64,000 nucleotides of DNA. Origin: Chelatococcus reniformis. GTDB taxonomy: Bacteria; Pseudomonadota; Alphaproteobacteria; Rhizobiales; Beijerinckiaceae. Positions within the stretch are counted from its first letter, which is position 1; every line of letters begins with the position of its first letter. Shown piece after piece: positions 8,221-15,652 of this stretch. The translations under genes were made by a program, and so were the position numbers. The notes beneath the pieces are model-generated. The model searched no databases. It had not been told where the DNA came from and saw only the letters and a program-made list of their open reading frames with translations. Where the stretch lies: assembly GCF_014640075.1 (NCBI RefSeq), contig NZ_BMGG01000001.1, forward strand, positions 868,001 to 932,000, read 5' to 3'.

Positions 8221-9033
8221 TCAGCGGGCGCGGGCCTCGCCCATCCGTTTGAGCACGTCCGCCGTGGCGGCGTCGGCGGGAAAGAAGGTCTCGAGCGCGA
8301 GCTCGGCCAGGGTGATGTCGACGGGCGTGCCGAACACGGTCGTGGTGCTGATGAACGCCAGCACCGTGCCGTCGACGACGAGCTGAAAAGGCACCACGAC
8401 GCTCGCGTGGTCGACCTCGGGCGGCGGCAGGCGCGGACTTGAAAAGCTGGATGTGGGATAGGCCTTGAGTTCGCTGAGCAGCTCGATCAGGACCGGATCG
8501 GCCGAGACCTCGACCTGGTGGCGCAGGCGGGCGAGCAAGTGGCCCCGCCACTCCGGGAGATTGGCCGTGTGCGGCGCCAGCCCGTCCGGATGCAACGCCA
8601 GGCGCATGACATTGACCGGCGACTTGAGCAGCGCCGGCGCTACACCGGCCATCAACGGTGCCACCGCGCCGTTGGCGGCCAGCATGGTCCAGTGCCGGTC
8701 GATGGCCAGGGCCGGATAGGGTTCGTGGCCCCTGAGGACGAGGTCGACCGCGGCTCGTGCCGCGGTCAGCGCCGGATCGTCGAGCGCCCGTTCGGGAAAG
8801 ACGGGGGCGAAGCCGGCGGCGACCATGAGCACGTTCCTCTCGCGCAGCGGGATGTCGAGGTGCTCGGCGAGCAGCAGCAGCATGTCGCGGGAAGGCTGCG
8901 AGCGCCCGGTCTCCAGGAAGCTCAGGTGCTTGGTGGAGATTTCGGCCTCCAGCGCCAGGTCCAGCTGGCTGAGCCGGCGCCGCTGCCGCCAATCGCGCAG
9001 ATGGTCACCGACGGTGCGTTGGGTTTGGATCAT
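8221..9033 (-). CDS. XRE-family transcriptional regulator with MmyB-like ligand-binding domain
   Basis: DNA-binding regulator of 270 residues. Residues about 8-62 form a helix-turn-helix of the XRE type (LRDWRQRRRLSQLDLALE, then STKHLSFLETGRSQPSRD). The remainder, starting near EPYPALAIDRHW, matches the MmyB-like, PAS-related sensor domain found in this regulator class and ends in the typical FFPADAATAD segment. The ligand is unknown. A perfect palindrome, ATTACCCC-C-GGGGTAAT, lies 35 nt upstream (9068-9084) and is a strong candidate for its own operator. The MATE gene downstream is on the same strand after a 130-nt gap. The ribosome site is weak. Confidence 0.9.
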   Translation of the reverse strand: MIQTQRTVGDHLRDWRQRRRLSQLDLALEAEISTKHLSFLETGRSQPSRDMLLLLAEHLDIPLRERNVLMVAAGFAPVFPERALDDPALTAARAAVDLVLRGHEPYPALAIDRHWTMLAANGAVAPLMAGVAPALLKSPVNVMRLALHPDGLAPHTANLPEWRGHLLARLRHQVEVSADPVLIELLSELKAYPTSSFSSPRLPPPEVDHASVVVPFQLVVDGTVLAFISTTTVFGTPVDITLAELALETFFPADAATADVLKRMGEARAR

Positions 9034-9067
9034 GGGCGCAGCTTAGGGCGACACCCGCGCCCGTCCA

Positions 9068-9084
9068 ATTACCCCCGGGGTAAT
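9068..9084. promoter_or_regulatory. Perfect palindromic operator candidate upstream of the XRE regulator
   Basis: ATTACCCC and GGGGTAAT are perfect reverse complements around one central C. The site stands between the regulator start (9033) and the end of the anti-sigma gene (9102). Its size and symmetry fit a dimeric helix-turn-helix protein, so autoregulation is the simplest reading. Confidence 0.55.
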
Positions 9085-9101
9085 GGCGCTCGTACCGGCC
9101 A

Positions 9102-9902
9102 TCAGGACCGGGCCCGCTCCGGCCACCCTTGCTTGTAGATCGCCTCGGCGATGGGCAGCAGCTCGTCGCGGTCGAGGCTCGCCGTCACCGCAAAGCCGAA
9201 ACCCTGATCAATCCAGACGAACGTCGCCGCCCCGCCCTCCTCGCGGAAGCGGAACGCCGTCTCATCGCCCTTGGCCGCCTGGGCGTAGACGGTCAGCCGA
9301 CGGCCACCGCCATCCTCGTACATGAGCTGGGCCGCCGCGCCCGCGCCGCCCGGCAGCAGACGGCCGCCCATCAGCCGATAACCGAAGCGGGTGAGATCCG
9401 GCGCGGCCAACGGGCGGCCGAGCCGCTTGGACAGCCATTGCAGCAGGTGCTTCTCGTTGCTGGCGGCGACCTCGACCGGGTGCGCCACCTCGACGACGAA
9501 GACCCGATAGGCCCGGGCGGCATCGCGGGCCACGGCGGCGGACGGCGGCTGCGGCGCTCCGCCCGGCGCGCCGCGCCAGGCCGCCGCGCCCCAGCCGGCT
9601 GCCCCGCCGAGCGCGAAGAGGCCGACGGCCGCGGCCACAGCGCGCAGCCGGCGCAGCCGGCCGGCGTGGCGGGCGGCGCGGAGATGGGCGATGCGCAGCC
9701 GCGCGGGGATCGGCTCCGCCGCCCGGGCGGCGAGGCGCGTCCGCAACGCCTCGCGCAGGCGCCGGTCCGTGGCTGCCCGCTCGCGCACGCCGCCCTGCTC
9801 GTCGAGGTAGGCTTCGACCTGTGCCAGCCGCGGTCCCAGGAGTCGGCCGTCGATCCAGGCCTGCAGGTCATCCTCGCCGATCGGCGCTTCGCCGGCCGTC
9901 AT
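9102..9902 (-). CDS. Anti-sigma factor (membrane-anchored, RsiW/RskA-like)
   Basis: Likely holds the adjacent ECF sigma factor at the membrane. Of its 266 residues, 1-80 are a cytoplasmic part beginning with a zinc-finger-like helix region (DDLQAWIDGRLLG) but lacking the HxxxCxxC of ZAS anti-sigmas. Residues about 88-109 form the single transmembrane helix. The rest would be periplasmic, with FVVEVAHPVEV and FGYRLMGGRLL segments common in this group of anti-sigma proteins. Its ATG overlaps the sigma stop codon (ATGA, 9899-9902), giving translational coupling and supporting the pairing. The inducing signal is unknown. Confidence 0.85.
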   Translation of the reverse strand: MTAGEAPIGEDDLQAWIDGRLLGPRLAQVEAYLDEQGGVRERAATDRRLREALRTRLAARAAEPIPARLRIAHLRAARHAGRLRRLRAVAAAVGLFALGGAAGWGAAAWRGAPGGAPQPPSAAVARDAARAYRVFVVEVAHPVEVAASNEKHLLQWLSKRLGRPLAAPDLTRFGYRLMGGRLLPGGAGAAAQLMYEDGGGRRLTVYAQAAKGDETAFRFREEGGAATFVWIDQGFGFAVTASLDRDELLPIAEAIYKQGWPERARS

Positions 9903-10408
9903 TTCACCCTCCGCAGGGTCGGCCCGCGGCCGTTCTCCAGGATCGCGCGGAGCCGGCTGCGGCCACGCGACAGCCGCGACATCACCGTCCCGACCGGAAG
10001 TCCGAGGGCGCGGGCCGCCTCCTCGTAGGAGAAATCCTCGACGCCGACGAGCAGCAGCACGCTCTGCTGCTCCTCCGGTAGCTGCTGGAGGGCGGCGAGC
10101 ACGTCGCCCATCTCGGCACCCGCCTCTTGGGTCGCCGGCTGCGCCATCATGTCGGTATCCAGCTCCACGTGCCGACCGCGGCGGACGAGCTGCCGATAGC
10201 GGTCGAGATAGAGGTTGCGCAGGATGGCGAAGAGCCAGGCGCGCAGCTCCCCGTCCGGCCGCCGCAGCGACCAACGCGACAGCGCCCGTTCGAGGCAGTC
10301 CTGCACCAAATCGTCCGCCGCGTCGGGGTCGCGCACGAGCGCATAGGCGTAGCGTCGCAGCGCCGGAATCTGCTGCTCCAGCAGGGCAGCGGTGTCATCG
10401 CGCGCCAT
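9899..10408 (-). CDS. ECF-type RNA polymerase sigma factor
   Basis: Alternative sigma factor of 169 residues with only regions 2 and 4, the ECF layout. Region 2 spans about 12-80 (DPDAADDLVQDCLERAL, AWLFAILRNLYLDRYR). Region 4 spans about 108-160 (LPEEQQSVLLLVGVEDFSYEE, then GLPVGTVMSRLSRGRSRL with the recognition helix). It is co-transcribed with the anti-sigma gene through an ATGA overlap. A family B repeat separates it from the upstream gene for a small secreted protein on the same strand, whose promoter region holds an ECF-like motif. Target genes elsewhere are not visible. Confidence 0.93.
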   Translation of the reverse strand: MARDDTAALLEQQIPALRRYAYALVRDPDAADDLVQDCLERALSRWSLRRPDGELRAWLFAILRNLYLDRYRQLVRRGRHVELDTDMMAQPATQEAGAEMGDVLAALQQLPEEQQSVLLLVGVEDFSYEEAARALGLPVGTVMSRLSRGRSRLRAILENGRGPTLRRVK

Positions 10409-10472
10409 GCGCCTTCACCTTTGCGGCCAAGGGCTGCCCGCGCCCCCGCCGCGCGGAGCCGCTCAGCGGCGA

Positions 10473-10546
10473 GAGCATCTCGCCACTGGATGAGCATCAT
10501 CCAATCGCAGAGAAATGCTCCACCTTTTTCAATCGGAGCGCTTTAG
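10473..10546. repeat. Intergenic repeat family B, copy 2
   Basis: GAGCATCTCGCCACTGGATG ... ATCCAATCGCAGAGAAATGCTCC ... TTTTTCAATCGGAGCGCTTTAG. The same order of blocks is seen at 52449-52524 and 60431-60541. It sits between the ECF sigma gene and the YxFxxD protein gene. Confidence 0.65.
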
Positions 10547-10609
10547 CGTCACTGCCGGGGTGGGCGCAGGCCGGGGCGGGCCGGCCACGCCCTCGGCCTC
10601 GGGCAGCGC

Positions 10610-10999
10610 TCAGGGCGCGGCGATGTGCCAGGCACCGTTGAGGAAGCCGTCGCCGGTGATGTCGCCGGGCTTGCTGTCCTTGACCCAGGTGTACAGCGGC
10701 TTGCCCTTGTAGGCCCATTGCTTGGAGCCGTCGTCCCTGGTGACGATCGTGTAGCCGGCTTCCGGCTTGGCGCCCGCGTCGGCCATCAGCGGCGGCCAGT
10801 TGGTCGCGCAGGGGCCGTTGCAGGCCGACTTTCCGTCCGAGTCCTTGGCGAAAGTGTAGAGAGTCATGCCTTTGGCATCGACCAGCGCCTTGCCCTTGGC
10901 GGTTTCGCCCATCTTGGGCGGGGGCGCGGCGAGTGCGGCGGTTGCCGTGCCGACGACGGCAAGCGCCAGCAGCATCGGCCGGACGAATGAATTCAGCAT
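10610..10999 (-). CDS. Secreted YxFxxD-motif protein (COG4315-type)
   Basis: Small exported protein of unknown biochemical role, 129 residues. A Sec signal peptide is clear (MLNSFVRPMLLALAVV, cleavage near ALA-A at 23-25). The mature part carries two copies of the family motif, YTFAKD at 48-53 and YTWVKD at 103-108, with Cys60 and Cys64 in SACNGPC after the first. ATG 10999 has AGGGAGAG before it. Genes of this family often sit beside ECF sigma/anti-sigma pairs, as here. A GGAATA-N15-CGTC element upstream could be an ECF promoter. There is no lipobox cysteine, so it is probably soluble in the periplasm. Confidence 0.85.
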   Translation of the reverse strand: MLNSFVRPMLLALAVVGTATAALAAPPPKMGETAKGKALVDAKGMTLYTFAKDSDGKSACNGPCATNWPPLMADAGAKPEAGYTIVTRDDGSKQWAYKGKPLYTWVKDSKPGDITGDGFLNGAWHIAAP

Positions 11000-11031
11000 G
11001 GGTCTCTCCCTGAGCATGTCTGCGCATGGAA

Positions 11032-11056
11032 GACGATGGCGGCAGGCCGCTATTCC
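11032..11056 (-). promoter_or_regulatory. ECF-type promoter candidate
   Basis: Read on the minus strand: GGAATA (11056-11051), 15 nt, CGTC (11035-11032). ECF sigma factors of alphaproteobacteria commonly use GGAAY near -35 and CGTC/CGTT near -10 with about 16 nt between. It lies 33 nt before the YxFxxD gene. It could also be an EcfG general-stress site. Confidence 0.4.
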
Positions 11057-11244
11057 GTGCTCACGGAAGTTGTGATGGACGCCAGCGGCGGCGGTGGGCG
11101 ACGAACAGCGTCGACATCGGCGCGCACTTTGCCGCCGGTTCGGGTGCGGTGATGCGGAGCGGCGGTCGGCCGAGCAGAAGCGGTCGTGGCGGCGATCGCC
11201 GGCGACGGTACCCGTCTATACTGGGCCGCCCTGCTCGGGCCGCC

Positions 11245-13239
11245 TCACTTGACGTGCGCCGCGTGCGCACCCAGAGCACTGATGAGCTTTCGAATGGCGG
11301 GATCCATCCGCGCCTCGAACAGGGAGGCGACCGCCCTCCAATTCTCGTAGGCGTCGGTTGTGGCGATCTTGCCGTCCGGGTCGGTCCGCTGCCAGAGCAA
11401 CGGGATCTGCAGGGACAGCAGGCGTGCACCGGCGAGCACCGCCCTCAAGTGGAGCTGCCAGTCCGCATGGGTTCCCCCGGGCTGTTCGTGGAGGCCGGCG
11501 AGATCGAGGACGGGCCGGCGGAAGATCGCGGCCGCGTCGCCGAAGCAATTGCGGAATAGCCCGAGCGCGACAGGCCCGCCCGAAAAAGCGCAGCGCTCGC
11601 CGTAGATCAGCTCCGCCGGATCGGGCGGACCATCCGTCTGCTCGAACCGCTGCATCTGAGCCGTCACGATGTCGGCGCCCGAACACCGGCTCGCCCGCAG
11701 CAGGGTTTCGACCAGGTTGGGAAACGCGATGTCGTCGTCGTCCAGAAGAATGATGCGATCACCGCCGGCGGCGCCGACTCCCGTGCTCCACGCCGGCCCC
11801 TGACGATTGTCCTGCCGAATGACGCGCACCCGCAAGCCGCCGACGCCCTGTTCGGCCCGGGCCAGATAGTCCGCAGCCGCCTGGGTCCTGCTGCCGTCGT
11901 CGACGACGATCGTCTCGAAATCCTGCTCGGTCTGAGCCGCGAGGGAGCGGAGCACCCGCTCCAGATGTACCGGCCGGTCGCGGTGCGCCACGACGATCGA
12001 GACCGCCGGCGACGAGTTGCCGACCGATGGGCTCCTGGCCGCCCCTGCGGAACGCGCGTCCAGAGCCGCCGCGTGCACGCGCTCGAACCACGCCAGCCAC
12101 GTGGTCGCCACCGTCTTCTGATCGTAGGCGGGGCGGGCAGCAGTCCAGCTGCCCGCCGAAAGAACCTCGGCAAGCTTGGCTGCGAGAGACGTCGCCGTCG
12201 GCTCGAAGAGGCATCTTGCGTGATCCTCCGGGCTGAGCAGCTCGGGAATGCCTCCCGATCCAGCGGCAATGAACGGCAGGCCGAGCTTCAGCGACTCGTA
12301 GACAACGCAAGGTGAGTTGTCGACGAGCGAGGGAATCACCGCAATGCACTCGTTCTCGCGCAGGAAGTCCTGCGCCTCGTCCGAGGACAGATCGCTCTTG
12401 ATCTCGGCATGCGGCAGAAGATCGGGCCGCTTCTCGCCGATGAAAGTCATGACCGTCTCGGCCGAGACGGTCCCCGGCTTGCCCAGGAACGTGAGCTTGA
12501 ACCTGCGGCCGCGGAGCGCCTCGGAGGCGAGCGCCTGCAGGAAGATGGTGACGCCCTTGCGCTCCTCGAGCCTGCCGAAGAATGCAATGTGGCGGGGTTG
12601 CTCGATCACGCGCCGCTGGTCGGTGCCAGCCTCTGCCCCCAGCAGCTCCGGGGCAGCCAGAAAATACGGAATGACCGCCGCGTCGCGGGGGAGCGTCCAT
12701 TGCGCGTCCCGCATCCAGCCGGCCAGATAGGCCGATGGCGAGACCAGCGCGTCGGCCAGCTCGATCGCCTGCTGCTCCATGAAGGCGATGCCGAGCTGCT
12801 CGTGCGACGGCAAAGGAAGCCGGTTCGCTTCATAGATCCAGTCGGTGTTGGAATGGGTGATGACGGCCAGGGCCGTCCGCTGGAACGCCAGCCCGCACCG
12901 CTTGGCGACGATGCAGCCATGGCCGAAGGCCATCCATTCCTGGAAGAGAATGACGTCGAAGTCCCGATGCGAAAGCTGCTCGAAGACCTCGGTGGGCTGC
13001 TTGATCCACCAGGGGCCGAACCGAGCGAGAGAGGCGGGGAAGTGACAGAGCTCTATCTTGGCGACGGCATAGTAGGCCGCCCACCGGTCGGTCTCCACCA
13101 GCGGCGATTGGCCGACGTAGAACAGGGTCACCGCATGGCCTGCCTGGGCGAGCAGCACAGCCAGATGCGACGTCGCGGTACCGATGCCGCCATTCTTGTG
13201 AGCGCCGAGGATCTCGTTCGATACGAGGCAGATCCGCAT
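11245..13239 (-). CDS. Two-domain glycosyltransferase (GT4 + GT2)
   Basis: Predicted to add two sugars in surface-glycan assembly; 664 residues. The N-terminal GT-B half (about 1-380) has NGGIGTATSHL at 17-26, FFGRLEERKGVTIFL for donor binding and the EX-type segment VDNSPCVVYESLKLGLPF. The C-terminal GT-A half starts at VSIVVAHRDR (413) with TIVVDDGS and the metal motif LLDDDD near 500, then HADWQLHL as catalytic-base region. ATG 13239 (MRICLVSNE) is chosen because it begins the first beta strand; the frame is open to 13272. The coiled-coil gene 13260-13760 is directly upstream. The N-terminal half is a paralogue of the protein at 17347-19563. Donor and acceptor are unknown. Confidence 0.9.
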   Translation of the reverse strand: MRICLVSNEILGAHKNGGIGTATSHLAVLLAQAGHAVTLFYVGQSPLVETDRWAAYYAVAKIELCHFPASLARFGPWWIKQPTEVFEQLSHRDFDVILFQEWMAFGHGCIVAKRCGLAFQRTALAVITHSNTDWIYEANRLPLPSHEQLGIAFMEQQAIELADALVSPSAYLAGWMRDAQWTLPRDAAVIPYFLAAPELLGAEAGTDQRRVIEQPRHIAFFGRLEERKGVTIFLQALASEALRGRRFKLTFLGKPGTVSAETVMTFIGEKRPDLLPHAEIKSDLSSDEAQDFLRENECIAVIPSLVDNSPCVVYESLKLGLPFIAAGSGGIPELLSPEDHARCLFEPTATSLAAKLAEVLSAGSWTAARPAYDQKTVATTWLAWFERVHAAALDARSAGAARSPSVGNSSPAVSIVVAHRDRPVHLERVLRSLAAQTEQDFETIVVDDGSRTQAAADYLARAEQGVGGLRVRVIRQDNRQGPAWSTGVGAAGGDRIILLDDDDIAFPNLVETLLRASRCSGADIVTAQMQRFEQTDGPPDPAELIYGERCAFSGGPVALGLFRNCFGDAAAIFRRPVLDLAGLHEQPGGTHADWQLHLRAVLAGARLLSLQIPLLWQRTDPDGKIATTDAYENWRAVASLFEARMDPAIRKLISALGAHAAHVK

Positions 13240-13259
13240 GAGAGCGCGAGGACGTTGAA

Positions 13260-13760
13260 TCAGCGGAGCCACTGGCCAGCCAGCAGCTTCTTCAGGCCGC
13301 GTATCGGCCGGGTGGCGCGCCAGGAGGTCGACTTGTAGAGCGCATGAAGAATATCGGCGGCTTGCGTGTGAGCCGCCCGGGCGTGGTCCTGTCCGGCTTC
13401 GGCCGAGTGCCGCGCCATGTCGGCGCTATCGACCCGGTGACGCAACGCCTCGATCTCTGCGATCAGCAAGGCCCGGTCCCGGCCGAATTCGGCGCTCGCG
13501 CTCTCGGCCCGAAGCCGCAGCGCCTCGATCTCCGCGGTCAGCGAGGCACGGTCCCGGCGGAAATCGATTATGGCTTGCCACAGCTGCGCCAGCAGGCCCT
13601 CGTAGTGCTGCCTTTGATCGGAGAGCTCGGCGGCGAGCCTTTCGACCTCCGACTTCGGGTCCCCCGCCGGATCGCGCAGCCCCGCAGTGGGCCCCACGGC
13701 CGGCCGGTCCGTCAATGTCTCTTGCATCGCATCTGCCCCGGTCACGTCCGTCGGGATCAA
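13260..13760 (-). CDS. Small coiled-coil protein with STSWR C-terminal segment
   Basis: 166 residues, no enzymatic domain. Residues about 35-135 are predicted coiled coil, with an internal near-duplication: FRRDRASLTAEIEALRLR and FGRDRALLIAEIEALRHR lie 30 residues apart. The C-terminus ends LYKSTSWRATRPIRGLKKLL, the segment that follows coiled coils in many polysaccharide glycosyltransferases. The same block appears in the 1126-residue protein of this cluster as STSWRITYPLR. It lies directly upstream of the GT4-GT2 gene on the same strand (20 nt to its ATG). A scaffold or length-control role is inference. ATG 13727 is an alternative start. Confidence 0.75.
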   Translation of the reverse strand: MIPTDVTGADAMQETLTDRPAVGPTAGLRDPAGDPKSEVERLAAELSDQRQHYEGLLAQLWQAIIDFRRDRASLTAEIEALRLRAESASAEFGRDRALLIAEIEALRHRVDSADMARHSAEAGQDHARAAHTQAADILHALYKSTSWRATRPIRGLKKLLAGQWLR

Positions 13761-13954
13761 CCGAATGCGCCCGCCAATACGATGCCGAGCGCTTCCCGGT
13801 GGCTCCCGAGGCTGTACGCGTTTAACAGCATTCAGCTCTTCTACAAATCATGTCGCTTCAGACAATTATGGATAGCGAGTCAGTTGAGATCGCAATCTTC
13901 GGGCGACTGCGCCCGTAGCCGTCGGGGGTTCAGGATGAAGCCCCTTCCCTGCCC

Positions 13955-13981
13955 AAAAAAAGGGGCCGCCGCAGCGGCCCC
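13955..13981 (-). terminator. Intrinsic terminator of the RTX gene
   Basis: On the minus strand GGGGCCGC, loop of 4, GCGGCCCC (stem arms 13974-13981 and 13962-13969) is followed by seven T (13961-13955). It stands about 20 nt after the RTX stop codon, a textbook rho-independent terminator. Confidence 0.85.
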
Positions 13982-14002
13982 TCCTGCCCCTAGAGGCTGA
14001 GC

Positions 14003-15172
14003 TCAGCCGTAGTAGTAGATCTGGTCGCTCACCTGGGCGGCGGTTACGCCCGCGAACAGAACGCTGTAGGAGCCGTTGCCGAAGTCGTAAGAGAGCAACG
14101 CGCCGCCGCCGGTGTTCGACAGGGCGATCTGGCCCTGCACACCGGTCGGCAGGCCGACCAGGTCGATACCGTCCTGGAAGTCCTGAATCCTGTCCTGCTG
14201 GCCGGAGACGAAGCCCTCGTTCATGATGAAGTAGTCTTGGTCAGCACCGCCGTAGAGCGTGTCATTGCCATCGCCGCCGATAATGCGGTCGACGCCCGAG
14301 CCGCCGTAGAGCGTGTCGTTGCCGAAGAAGCCGTACAGCAGGTCGGCACCATCCCCGCCGTAAAGGGCGTCGTTGCCCGATTGGGAGCCGACCGTGTCGT
14401 CGCCGCTGCCGCCGTAGAGGCTGAAGTTGCCGCCGCCGGCCGCGTAGACCTGATCGTTACCGACACCGCCATCCCCCAGCGAACCGGAGGTGCCGGTCAG
14501 ATAGACGAAATCGTTACCGTTGCCGCCGTAGGCCGAATCGAGCCCCGGTCCGCCGATCAGAGTGTCGTTTCCATCGGCGCCGGACAGATAGTCGTTGCCC
14601 GCGCCGCCATCCATGTAGTCGTCGCCGATACCGCCATACAGGCTGTCGTTGTCGTCGCCGCCCAGCATGCGATCATTGCCAGCATCGCCGCTGAGATAGT
14701 CGTTGCCTTGGCCGCCATCGAGATAGTCGTTGCCGTCGCCACCGTAGAGGCCGCCGGCCCGCGTCACGTTCCAGCCCGCTATATTGGCGCCGGCCGTGAT
14801 ATTGGTGTTGGTGTCGTCTCCGCCACCGCCATAGATGGTGTCGCTGCCGGCATTGCCGCGCAGCGAATCCGTACCTTGGCCGCCTTCGATGTAGTCGCTG
14901 CCGCCACCGCCATCGATGACGTCGTTACCGACTTCGCCGTAGAGGTAGGAGCCCGACGCGTTGCCGTAGAGCAGGAGCCAGTCGTTACCATATCCGCCAA
15001 AGGCGTCCATGTAACCCGAGCCGGCCTGCCAGAGCGTGTCGTTGCCCCCGCCGCCATAGGTAACGAAGCTACCATTGTCTTTGTCGAGGCGATCATCGCC
15101 CTCGCCGCCATACTGATAGAAGTTTGCGTTGTTGTGTTGATAGTCGTTACCATCGCCACCGTAGTAGGTCAT
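14003..15172 (-). CDS. RTX-type calcium-binding protein made almost entirely of nonapeptide repeats
   Basis: 389 residues; about 25 GGxGxDxLx-type nonapeptides run from residue 5 (GGDGNDYQH) to about 330 (GGADQDYFI), arranged in several blocks that would fold as Ca-loaded parallel beta rolls. The last 60 residues (QDRIQDFQDGIDLVGL and on to QIYYYG) match the capping and secretion region of type I-secreted RTX proteins. There is no N-terminal signal peptide, adhesin or enzyme domain. ATG 15172 has AGGAGGAG close upstream, and a strong terminator follows. No ABC exporter, membrane-fusion or TolC gene is in the window. It lies inside the glycan cluster, so a surface or S-layer-like role is plausible but unproven. 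Confidence 0.9.
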   Translation of the reverse strand: MTYYGGDGNDYQHNNANFYQYGGEGDDRLDKDNGSFVTYGGGGNDTLWQAGSGYMDAFGGYGNDWLLLYGNASGSYLYGEVGNDVIDGGGGSDYIEGGQGTDSLRGNAGSDTIYGGGGDDTNTNITAGANIAGWNVTRAGGLYGGDGNDYLDGGQGNDYLSGDAGNDRMLGGDDNDSLYGGIGDDYMDGGAGNDYLSGADGNDTLIGGPGLDSAYGGNGNDFVYLTGTSGSLGDGGVGNDQVYAAGGGNFSLYGGSGDDTVGSQSGNDALYGGDGADLLYGFFGNDTLYGGSGVDRIIGGDGNDTLYGGADQDYFIMNEGFVSGQQDRIQDFQDGIDLVGLPTGVQGQIALSNTGGGALLSYDFGNGSYSVLFAGVTAAQVSDQIYYYG

Positions 15173-15652
15173 GAGCTCCTCCTCTAGTTGCTACCCTCGG
15201 GGAGCGACGCCGGCACGGCCGATCTGTGACCGAGTTATCAGCCAGCTCCGTTCTGCGGTTCCGAGGTCCTGCCAAAGGGCAGTGTTTTAGTGTGTCCGCT
15301 ACAAACCTTCGTGGACGTGCGCCAACGTACACGCCGCCATGTACTTTGGCGGCCTTGCCGAAAATCCGCTACCAACAGTTTCGCGATCGGAATCGAAACG
15401 CGCGGACTCATGGACGCCAAGACCGCTCCGAGATGCTTGCTCGTTCCTGTCCTGCACCACCGTCTCGCGCATCGAGTCAGCCTAGTCTCGGCGCCGCCAG
15501 AACCACGCGCAGCCCTGCTCAGCCAACGCTCTTAGCCGACCCAGAGACCTTGCGGCGCACGATCAACTGGGGCACAACCCGACGCTTAGTGGTTCAGGGA
15601 CCATACCGGCGCAGCCGCCGCGGAACCCGGTGCGGGTTCCGCCGAGGACATC
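15173..15652. other. Divergent intergenic region between the RTX and methyltransferase genes
   Basis: 480 bp carrying the RTX ribosome site at the left end and a perfect hairpin against the methyltransferase ribosome site at the right end. Base composition is more mixed than in the core genes. No conserved ORF or clear sigma-70 promoter was recognised. Confidence 0.5.
15620..15642. promoter_or_regulatory. Perfect 10-bp palindrome abutting the methyltransferase ribosome site
   Basis: GCGGAACCCG (15620-15629), loop GTG, CGGGTTCCGC (15633-15642). The Shine-Dalgarno GAGGA begins two bases later (15644-15648) and the start codon is at 15653. It could be an operator or an mRNA hairpin that affects translation. 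Confidence 0.5.

Noticed and set aside
14230-15160. Regular 27-bp periodicity suggestive of a CRISPR or minisatellite array
   Set aside because: The periodicity is that of RTX nonapeptide codons; repeats vary freely at third positions and there are no spacers.
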